This document shows, in pieces, positions 13,201 to 25,200 of a stretch of DNA of 64,000 nucleotides (positions are counted from its first letter, which is position 1; each line of letters starts with the position of its first letter). The notes under the pieces were generated by a model that did not search any database, was not told where the DNA came from, and saw only the letters and a program-made list of their open reading frames with translations. The position numbers were made by a program, and so were the translations under genes. The stretch is taken from assembly GCA_949126835.1 (NCBI GenBank), contig OX421492.1:42620998-42684997 (forward strand), in the 5' to 3' direction. This DNA comes from Anisus vortex. Taxonomy: Eukaryota; Mollusca; Gastropoda; Planorbidae.

Positions 13201-16200
13201 TCTGAGTTGAGACAGTTGATGGTGTAGTATCAAAGCCTATCTTCTGAGTTGAGACAGTTGATGGTGTAGTATCAAAGCCTATCTTCTGAGTTGAGACAGT
13301 TGATGGTGTAGTATCAAAGCCTATCTTCTGAGTTGAGACAGTTGATGGTGTAGTATCAAAGCCTATCTTCTGAGTTGAGACAGTTGATGGTGTAGTATCA
13401 TAGCCTATCTTCTGAGTTGAGACAGTTGATGGTGTAGTATCATAGCCTATATTCTGAGTTGAGAAAGTTAATGGTGTAGTATCATAGCCTATCTTCTGAG
13501 TTGAGACAGTTGATGGTGTAGTATCATAGCCTATCTTCTGAGTTGAGACAGTTGATGGTGTAGTATCATAGCCTATCTTCTGAGTTGAGACAGTTGATGG
13601 TGTAGTATCAAAGCCTATCTTCTGAGTTGAGACAGTTGATGGTGTAGTATCATAGCCTATATTTTGAGTTGAGACAGTTGATGGTGTAGTATCAAAGCCT
13701 ATCTTCTGAGTTGAGACAGTTGATGGTGTAGTATCAAAGCCTATCTTCTGAGTTGAGACAGTTGATGGTGTAGTATCAAAGCCTATCTTCTGAGTTGAGA
13801 CAGTTGATGGTGTAGTATCATAGCCTATATTCTGAGTTGAGACAGTTGATGGTGTAGTATCAAAGCCTATCTTCTGAGTTGAGACAGTTGATGGTGTAGT
13901 ATCAAAGCCTATCTTCTGAGTTGAGACAGTTGATGGTGTAGTATCAAAGCCTATCTTCTGAGTTGAGACAGTTGATGGTGTAGTATCATAGCCTATCTTC
14001 TGAGTTGAGACAGTTGATGGTGTAGTATCATAGCCTATATTCTGAGTTGAGACAGTTGATGGCGTAGTATCATAGCCTATCTTCTGAGTTGAGACAGTTG
14101 AGCTAGAATATATTTGCCCCACATTTAATATCATAAAATCTGTCAAATGGCTAAATGACATAACAAATGGCAGCTCATGAAATCAAACTGCAAGATTTGG
14201 TTTTAAGCTTGTGCATCAGGCTTGCCATGCTAGCATGTGCACTAATGTCCTTAAAACAAACCCATGATAATGAAATAGCCACACTGACAGGTATGTGTCC
14301 TGATGCAGTGTTTTCTGACAGAAAATCCTACAGGAGTGGCAAGTAATAAAGATCTGCATTTTCTTAGCAGTTAACCCAGCTGCTTCAAAATTGCAATGGT
14401 CATAACAGAATGGCAGACAGGTGTGGGTTTTTTTCTGTAATACTACACATAGGATAAAGAAATGTTGGTAACTTTAGTCACCGCCCTTCAAGTGCTGGTG
14501 ATAATAGTGTCAACATTTTTTGTATCAAACTAAAGGAGTACAATTTACTCTATACAGTAATTCCTCATTTACTAAGATTACCAGTTCTTATCTTTATTAT
14601 GATAAGTGAATTTCTGCCAAATATTATTCATTTTTTTTTGCAATCAAATATTTTTGTAGCTGGGAGAAAACCACAATTCTCTAAATAAGTTTTTAAAACT
14701 TATTCTTAACATGAATCAACACTTCTTTACTGACCACATGATTTTTATTCCACACAATGAAGAGGAAATAAGGAATAGTAGAGCTACAAATATCATATTA
14801 GTATTTTTTTACATAGTGTACTGAGTTTATCATTAGCTGCAAAATGTCCAGCATTAATACAGTGGTGCCAAAATGACCTTCACTTCAAAATGGTTGTGTT
14901 GTTTCAGTCTTGCCCAAGCACCTGCTTTGAACTCCTGTTCATGACCCTCTAAATACAGTTTTTAATATTATTAAAACCCTCTAGAGATAAAGTAACACTC
15001 TCTAAGTCACCTTTACACTTTATTACCCATAAGGCTATATAAGAGAAAGTAAGACATATTAGAAGTTACAAAAATTGTATGATTGTTATTGTACATTCAA
15101 TTACACAAACACTTACACAGAAATGCAATTGAGTGAAGTGACAAAGTGCAATAAGGGGAGTGGCTACTGGAGTTGTTGTTTTTTAACAATTAAGATATCA
15201 ATCTCCACTTTATAGTTTGTAGCATTTATTGTTGTTATAAATTTATGCATTAAAGAATGTATCCATACACTAGACTATTTCTTGAAAGTACGACCTACAA
15301 ACTCTCCAAGCCAAATGTGTCTATTTCCAATAAAAAGCATGAGGTTTCATTGTGTTAGCAAAGACCAAAAGGCACAGTGAATGGAGAAAACCCAATAAAT
15401 CATGCGATCATATCTTTGTGTATACTACTGTCAAGCAGCTCTATATTTAGTTCTATTAAAACATACCTCCAACATAAACTTTAACTTTTGTATTCGTCTC
15501 ATCAAAATATTGACCTTGGATGTGTAGCTTTGTTCCTCCTGATACACTGCCTTTAAATTCTGACAGCTCAGTGATTTCTTTAAAAAATATTATTTAAAGT
15601 TTTTTAAAACAAAAATTTTATGAGATGAGAATTAATATTAATATTGAACTAACAAGCATCTTTTCGTCATGGATAGATCTTTGATAATAGGATGTTCTCA
15701 ATTTGATTTGATTGAAGAATAATCTATTGGGCTATTTGAGTCAGCTGCTAATTAAAGGACATAAATTAAACAATCAACACTATTTTATGTGATGCTTTAT
15801 CAACACAAAGTCCTCAAGTGGGAAATTGATTTCAAATGTAATTTCTAAGGATTTAGATACATAAATGCATTTTTAAATAATAAAATGTGACATTTCATAA
15901 TGTCATATATATCTGTTTAAAGGAAAAAAAATTAAATAAATGTTTCTATCGTCAAAGAGTTTTTATATATTCAAAAACAATTAATGCTTAAAATCCACCT
16001 TTACATGTAATAAAAAGTTTTTTACTCCCCGTATAATAATAATATTAAGTACACTTTAAATTTTAATGTGATTTAAAATATATGTAGACCAACCTGTAAA
16101 TGTCTGAAACATTGCTATGCCGAAACGGTAGATGTATTTAGCTTCAAATGCTGGCCATGATCTAAACAAACAAGAAAACAGGATATATTAAAGTGCCAAT

Positions 16201-19200
16201 ATGCAGTGTGCTTTTGTTTCTAAGCTAATATAAATTTAAAAAATGTATCTTTTGAATATTCAAAATCCTAGAAATAAAGAAGGTGCAAATAATACAGTGG
16301 TACCTCTAGCTATGAATTTAACTTGTTCCAGAAGCAAATAATACAGTGGTACCTCTAGCTATGAATTTAACTTGTTCCAGAAGCAAATAATACAGTGGTA
16401 CCTCTAGCTATGAATTTAACTTGTTCCAGAAGCAAATAATACAGTGGTACCTCTAGCTATGAATTTAACTTGTTCCAGAAGCAAATAATACAGTGGTACC
16501 TCTAGCTATGAATTTAACTTGTTCCAGAAGCAAATAATACAGTGGTACCTCTAGCTATGAATTTAACTTGTTCCAGAAGCAAATAATACAGTGGTACCTC
16601 TAGCTATGAATTTAACTTGTTCCAGAAGCAAATAATACAGTGGTACCTCTAGCTATGAATTTAACTTGTTCCAGAAGCAAATAATACAGTGGTACCTCTA
16701 GCTATGAATTTAACTTGTTCCAGAAGCAAATAATACAGTGGTACCTCTAGCTATGAATTTAACTTGTTCCAGAACTGGGTTCAAAACATTGAAATCAATA
16801 AAATAGAGACAATCTATTTCAAGATAAAAGAATAGTTATTTTTTATGAACAATTTTGACAATAAATCACTGTGCTACAGCTTCACCTTTTCACATAATAT
16901 TATTGCATGAGTAACACTGTTTTCTGCAAGTTGCTTTTCATGGATCCAAATCAAGAGAATATTTTCAACTTTCTCTAAAATTTTACATCCTTGCTTCTGC
17001 AGATTAAATTTTCGCCTTTACTCATATGGACTGATTGAATAACTATTTGTTTTTTAATATGGTGGAAATAGTTGCTGTATTCATTAGCGATGTTACACAC
17101 ACAAACGCCATTTTCAAGTTTCATAATTATTTCTTTCTTTACATCCACTGTTGTATGTTTCTGCTTCCTTGCAGCACCGATAACGTTCTTCAAACTCAAA
17201 ATTCATGGAGTTAACATGAAAAATTATTAACATAAATAAACTGAACACAGTGCTAATGCTAAGAATTCTTTAATTGCTTTGAAGTAAAGCCAATGAAAGA
17301 GAAACTGACATGAATGCAAAATTAGACTATAAGACTAGTGCTGTGCAATGTTAGTACTGCATGGCCTTAGTTTGTACAGTACACAATCGTTTGTCTCCAA
17401 TGTTAAGTCTTGCTCTCTCTCTATCTGATTTTTTTTTTGAACCTAAGGCACTGTTGTCACACGAGACAAAAAATGTCAAAGTTATTGTTTGTAACCTGAA
17501 TCATTCGTAACCTGAGGTGTTCGTAACCCAAGGTACCACTGTAGTTGATTATAAATTATTACGTTTATAGTTTTATACATTGTGAAGCTATTATCCTTCT
17601 TTATCTCTCATTAAGGCATTCACAAAATAATTAAAATATTCAACATGATTAGTCAATTAAGGCCATTTTTTTTAGTAATCAGCTACTCTGCAAATAATAT
17701 TTCTTTATTTCTATGCTGATCTTTAGCTCTACTTTCAAAAAGTTATTAGTAAATATTGCACAATAGATGACAAATTAACACATAAAAAGTCCATTTTTGT
17801 AAAATCTTATCACATTTAGAAAGTGGTTTAATTGTATATATATACTCTCAGCACACAGAAGAATTTCCTTTCCACATTAAAGTGATTGCAATATACATAA
17901 AGGTTCATCAATGAATTAATAAAAGTGATGATTTCATAAGGCTTGAAAATTAAAAAGAAATAGGTTCTGGACTTTTCACAATGCAAGCCCAGGTCCAACT
18001 AAATTACTTGTTCTATGCACCAAAACTACTGCACAGATTTCATTTCGGAACATTCTTTTCACATGCAAATTTGCTCATTTATTACAACAGACACAAACTT
18101 TGTCATTCATACTTATCAAGCTTTTATTACCTCAGATAGTTTTCTTTCACCTTAGTTATTTTTAGTTTTTTACTAACAGTAAGCCAATTCATTTAGTATC
18201 TTTTCCTATGTTTATCTGCCACAATTAGATTTATATTCAAGAGGTGCACACTATAAAAACTTTATCTGGCCTGTAATTATGGAATCACTAACCTTCCATT
18301 GTGGCTAACAATGTAACTGATGTTATGATTACCTGAAATAAAAAAAGATTTCTAGACAGTTAACAACAACATGACTATAGTTAATGGGATTTGTTTTTTG
18401 TTTGATTCAATGAATTATAAGTATTTCTTATTTTAAGTATAAGTTAGTCAGTATAAAGGCCTGCACAATAAATTCCAGTCTTTCTAATTATTGTTGTTTT
18501 TTAACAAAATTGTGTTTGATAGGAGCATGACACTAGTGGTAAAAGGTCACAAATACAGTTCTGAAAATATGTACACTTTACACAACTTTTAATGATTCAT
18601 TTCAATTGTATGTACCTATATAGGTTCCTTCTATTTTACATTTCATTGTTCCTATGCCATTTCTGCCCATTGAGATACCATACCTGTGGAGATCACAACA
18701 ACTTATATTTTGTTTACAAACTAAAGACATATGATTTTAAATGCACATTAGAAATAATTATAAGATAAGATAATTGTAGGCATGAAGGTTGTGTATATTT
18801 AATTAGATCTAACCAGAAATCATCCCTTAACCTTGGCCTTCGCCAAATAATTTTCTTTTCAAAAGTGTTCACAAAGACAAATAATATGAACAAAAATGTT
18901 ACAAAAAGAACAAAACAAGACATTTATGTCTTAATTGTGTTACTTTTATTGCCTAATATCTTATGATATAATATTTTACAAATTCTCCATCTAAACATTA
19001 GATTATAGTTGCATCCTACATACCTCCCTATTTTGAATATTGTCATGCATTTTTCCTTAACTGTAGGCTAGTAACTGGGCCTGGATTTCATTCAATGTTG
19101 CCAGACATTTTCAATTAAATTTTTTAAAGTGCTTTTTATTATAGGCTATTTACTATAGTGAATTTGTTTACTTACATTTCGTCTTTAGAAAAATCTCTCA

Positions 19201-22200
19201 ATTCACATTTTTGCCCTCCAATATAAACTCTGAAAGAAAAGTATAAGGAAATAAATGACAATGGATATTTTTCTAAATGAATGTTAAATTTAAATTGTAA
19301 TTGTATTATACTCCAAGTTGCATATAGCCTGTGCCTGTGGAGCTACAGACCATGGAAGGCTTTTGCCTGCCTCACTACCTCTTTACACTTCGACTTGTCT
19401 GTTGCTTTTTTCTCTATGCCTGGACCTCAAGCTGTCACAAGTTCATCTCAACTTGGCCCATAAATGTGTTTCTGATGACAACACATTATATCAAATTTTC
19501 AGCCAAACCCATCCCCAACCCAACTCACAAAAATCAGTTTTTACCATAGATAGTACAATAAAAGGGGGGGATAGATGAAAATTGAAATGTGCACCATAAC
19601 ATTACATTGTATTATATTTACATGTATATTGATTTTTTTTTTCCTACTTCATGTGTAGCAAAGGGCAAATCTTTTGGAAGCTTTTGCCAATGACTAACAA
19701 AAAAGCTACTGATGTAGGTTGTGTTGGTTGAATATTCTTTCTGTGAGTATACCAGTCTCACTACTGTAAGTCACTACTGGCCTTATTGTTTTATATACCG
19801 GTACAGTTATCTTTGATTTTCTGGTACTGTTTTTGCTTGTTAGCATGTTGTAATTTCTGAAGTCTACTTTTTTGCCACTTAATATTCTTTTTTTTAAATT
19901 TCAATAGCAAATCACTTCTTTCAGTAATTACAGATCCTAAAAATTTATAATGATTTAGGTAATTTTTTTTTAAATTATGGCTTCTTATTTTAATTTATTT
20001 TTTCTCTCCTTCTTATGTCATAGTCATGTATTTTAATTTATTCTCTCTCTCCATCTCATGTCATGGTCATGTATTTTTTTGTTTTTAGGTGTTTACTTGT
20101 AGTCCTGCTTTCAATGATGCATCTTTTAATATTATAAATGCTTGTGTGATGTCTAGGATTTAGTTTTTCTCAATAGTGTGCAATGTCGGATACTGAATGG
20201 GTTAGCTGTACAGGGTGCTCATTCTAAATTAAAGCAATGTAAAATAAGAATTGTTTTTTTGAAATCTAAAAAAAACAGTTATACAGATAAAAAATCTAGA
20301 ATTTGCATGAGTTAAATATATGAACACTAATAATTTACCTGACAATAACACGTGGAGTTTCTTCTGATTCATTAACAGCATATGTTGTAGTAAGTAGTTT
20401 ACCTGTTATCTCAATAAAACCTCCTGTTTAAAATAAGACTGTCTATTAGATTAAGAGTTAAGTAACTATTACAATAAAATGTTTAAAGGAACAGAATGAG
20501 TATATAATTCCAACATTTCTATACATAAAATTACTGCGTCCTACGCGTATCTGCGGTTTTGGTCTAGTCTTGCTATTTGATTAGTGTTTTGAATGATGTT
20601 AAGTAAACAGTTTTCCTGGTTTGTTCAGGCAACCTATTACATGTTGGATGCCACACTGAAAGAAAGAGTACCTATATACATTGTTATGTGTGTCTAAGTA
20701 GGTTATTTCCACTGACCTCCCGTTGAACTCTGTTACTGTCACGTCATTAGTTTATTTTTAGTTTTTCTAGCAAATGCAAGAGAATATTGCCTAGAAGTTA
20801 GGAGAACACTTTGTTGACAATTTTTCTTATGGTATTTTTAAGAATAGGGCTTCGAGAATGCTCCTTTTAAAATAGTATAAATATAGGGAATTCTCGCAAT
20901 AGGGAGGAAGTTTTTCTAATATCGATGTAGTCTGTATATTCTTTTATAGAGCTTTTATTATAAAATCAGTGGCAGTGTTGTGCATTTATTGTGTTCACCA
21001 CCTTATACTTAATTATATTTAATTCTGTCATAGGATTATTTTCGTGACTGTATTTATTGTGTTCACCTTACTAAATTGTTTTCAATTTTGTTGTAGGATT
21101 CAAGTGAGTGTAATTTTCTTTTTCTATTTTTATTTAATATTAATTATATTAAGTTAGTTAATACATTATTTTTAATTGGTATCATCTGAAGTGTTGTTTT
21201 ATTAAAGAAGTAATTTTTTTTTTACTAGTAAATAAGTTAGCCACAATAATTAATATTACTAGTTATTTATTACAACCTCTTTAACGAGACCTCATAATTT
21301 AAATTTTATTATAAATGAGGTTTGTAATAACATACATGGTCTTGCATATGGGATACGGAAAGTGTTTTTGTCCTTATGTTTATCTGAGCATTGGAATATA
21401 TTGTTGTTGTGTTGTTTTTCTGTTTGAATTTAATGCCTCATGTATTTCACTATTTTGCTCTTTGCGCTTTTCTGTCTTTTAAATTATACTGTTTCTATGT
21501 TTAATGATTTAGCTATTCGTGTATCTCTTCTCAAGCTTTTAAAGGATGCCATCAATAACAATGGTATAAAGCCTATGTCCTAGGTCATTGTAGAAAACAA
21601 GATTTTTTAAACGTCTTTTATTACTTACCGGTATTTAAAATATATTTTTTTATACGCAACCTGTTTAGGCCTAAATTATACCTATTACTATTTAACATAC
21701 TTATTAAATAGTGTTGTTTTTTCTCTATTATACAAATGTAGTATTGTTAATATCAATATAACTTCTATATTGACATTGAAAAAAATGTTGGTCCACTGCC
21801 GAACCAATAATATAGAGTGCAGATGTCCCAGACATTATTTTTATGTAAGCAAAAATATAAATATATTTTAAAAATGAATGTATCAATATGTTTGTTGGTG
21901 GATCAAAAAAAATAAATTTTTTATTAATGTTATCATCAGAATACAAAAATATAGAGCCCATATATAAAAAGTGGAAATGTCTCAAATAGCCTATATATTA
22001 ATATTAAATAAGCTTATCAGCAGTAGGCCTAAATACGTTCTTAGAGCTAAAAAAAAAAATTACCTGGCAAACCAGTACTTGGTTTAATTGCAGTAATAGT
22101 GGGAGTATTTTCATCTTTTACCTACAAATATTTTTTTTAAACAATTGTAAGAATTTTTGTTCATAGAAAGGAAATATTAATTACATTATTATTAATTAAA

Positions 22201-25200
22201 TACCCGCTTTTACTTTAAAATGCAAACTTTATTAATTTATTGGAATACATTTTATATAAGATGTCATAAGCTGGCTATACTAATATTTACTATTTTAAGT
22301 AAAGGCCTAATAAATCAATGGTTCGATTGTCAATAGTATATCAATAGTCTCAATGCTTGTCAGAAATAAGTCATCACTCAAGTTAAAATGGCATATTTAA
22401 ATATATTTTTAAAGAAAATTATAGGTCTACATTATATTTACTCTAGATCAGTGTTTCTCAAACTTTCATCCGCAGTCCTATATAAGGGAACACAAAGCGG
22501 TGTTTCAGAAAGACGTAGACAAAATATTTTTTTGTAGATAATGTCCCAGAAATAAAATGGAAAATTGTAGGGCTTGCATATTTTATTTTATTAATTTGAT
22601 TGCCTCCCAATGACATTATTAGTTATCTGACTTTACTTGTCCTTATAAAAGTGTGAGTTGAGTGAAAAGAAATCACACAAATACCATCATACAATATATT
22701 ATGTGCAGCATGTTCAGGGTTAATTAGTAGTAGTTTCAGCTCAGAGTTTTCATACTACATGAAGAAACTCAGCACTTTTTAGCAAGAAGCTAAAGATTAT
22801 AGGTTCAATGCTTTGATGTGGGTTTTATTTTGAAATAATCTTTTCTTTTATCTTTGAATCCTTATCCTTGAATTCTAGGCCGCAACAAACTTCCCATTGG
22901 AGATCATTATAGGGTTCCATTGCAATAAAAAATTGACAACTTTCAAAATGAAGCAAGATCTAGATCTAAGAAATAAAAGTTAAATAAGCAGAAGAACTCT
23001 GCCCCACTTCTACATCTGAACAAATAAATTGACGAAAATGGGCATAAAGTCAACAACTTATAATCAGAAAAATCATTTTAGGCACTCTCTGTTAGTGATG
23101 AATGAAATGCATTTATATTCAGAGGACAATGCTATTCAACAACAATTTAAAAGCTTAGAAAATGATGGGCGTGCAAAACAATATAGGCTTATTTTCAGTG
23201 AATTGTGTTGTAGTGTTTTTTTAATTGAAATGGCACTTTCCTTTCCTGGTTTTGCAAAGATGGCTCAAAGAGTGCTTCGATTCCATTTGCAACAAACTAT
23301 GAGTGTGAATGGGGCACGGTAGCCGAGCGGCAGAGCAATCAACTGGCGATCCAAGGGTCCTGGGTTCAAATCCTGGTGCAGGCTAGGATGTCCCTGAGTC
23401 TACCCAGCTCTGATGGGTACCTGACCTTAGTTGGGGTAAAGTAACGGTGGTATAGTGCTGGCCACACAATCACCTAGTATGCCGTGGCCACGTAAAACTG
23501 GTGAACGCAGCTTCACCGACACTATTTGGTCTGACTGGATACTTTTTTGCTTATGAGTGTGAGACAGATTTCTCCACACTACATATACTATATGATATAG
23601 GCTACTTGCTATTAAAACTTAATCCATAAACAAATTGAATTTGACAAGAGATTCGAGTTGCTTTGCTAAGGCTTTGGCAAAACAAATCTAAACATAGAAT
23701 TTAGAAGAGCTGGTTTGGGCAAAACAGATGATGCACTCATCCCATTGAAATTCAAATTGATAATGACTAAAAAAAAATTAATGTTTAAATTAGTTTAAAA
23801 TAATTATATATATTAATTGTGCAGGCAAACAAGCCGGCCTAGGCTAGGCCTGCAATAAATATTTATGGTAATTTTTTTTTCAAGTGCTAATAGCCTACAA
23901 TGGTAGGCAGGCAGCTACTTATATACTGCCTGGCCTCCTAATCCTAACCAACAGGCAAAAAAAAAAAATCCTTTAAAATGTTTGAGAACCACTGCTCTAT
24001 ATCTATCTAGGTCTATAACTAAATTTTTTTATAATTTATACACTTAGGCCTATAAGTATAAGTTATAGGCCTAGGCCTATCCTACAAGTCATAATTATAG
24101 TAATAGTATAAATATAGTATAAATATAATAGACCAAAGAATAAAATGTATTCATTAATTATTAATAAATAACTTTTTTTCTTTAGTCTATTATAATTAGG
24201 CCTTTATATTATATACTACCCATATTATATAGGCTACATGCCTAGATGGCTAGTCTATATATTATAATTATGCCTTAGCCTTAATTAGGCCTTAATAACT
24301 TAATATAATTTATCAATACAATTAGTAGGCTAAACCTTAGGGGTCCATACTACTAATATATATAGATCTAAATATAACTTTTAAAATATAAGTAAAGGCC
24401 TAGCTAGCCTACTTAAAAAAAAATGACCATAAAAATGTCCTCTGGCCTCTGGAGAGCCCTAGGCACCTATATGCCTATAGTAGGCCTACCTATTATTATA
24501 TAATATAATAATATATACTAAATAGATATAATATATTAATATATAAATTATAATTGGTCAAACGTAGCCTGTACTAGATCTATAACTATAGTAGTATATA
24601 TAGGCAATATAGCTAAACGAATTCGTCAATTTTTATTTATTATTAACGTGCTTTATGCAGGGCTGTGGAGAGAGTTAAAGACCAAGTGAACAGGTTTCCG
24701 TGTCAATCACGAAAACTATTTTAATACGTGTATTTAGTATCCAAATGATAAAAAAAACATTTATACAAAATATTAAACATAACTTTTAAGTAATTAGTTC
24801 AATATTAGCACTTTAATGTGTGTTTTTTGGGGGGTGGAACTAAACAAATCTCGTAGCCATTCGAGATGTGCAATTCCTTGGCAACGCAGCTCTGTGACGT
24901 CACACTGAGACCACACGTGTTGTTTTTATGTAAGAAAATGGTGTTCAATACTGTAGTGCTTTCGTTGCAAAAACACTGGTTAGTCATCAGGAATAAGTTT
25001 CCCAAGGATCCCAATTTACGAAAACAGTGGATAATCAAAACAAAAAGAGCTAATTTTAAACCAAGCATTTACGACAGTAGGCTATTGTTCAGTTAGGCCT
25101 ATAATTTTATAGACCATGACCATGGCCATGACTTCGAGACATCCACTCGCCCATCTTTTCCGAGATCATTGTCAATGTCTAGAGGAAATTAAATCTGTTA

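Noticed and set aside
12242..14161. 639-residue open frame on the minus strand as a repeat protein gene
   Set aside because: It is a 42-bp minisatellite (multiple of three) inside an intron; PKHD1L1 exons J and K join in phase across it, and the array runs past the stop.
19281..19578. Three overlapping plus-strand frames
   Set aside because: Mutually overlapping, no splice context, in a PKHD1L1 intron, no family resemblance.
23309..23380. tRNA gene (A and B boxes present)
   Set aside because: The sequence continues into a SINE body shared with 7630-7884 and is flanked by an 11-bp target duplication; no clean cloverleaf with an acceptor stem.
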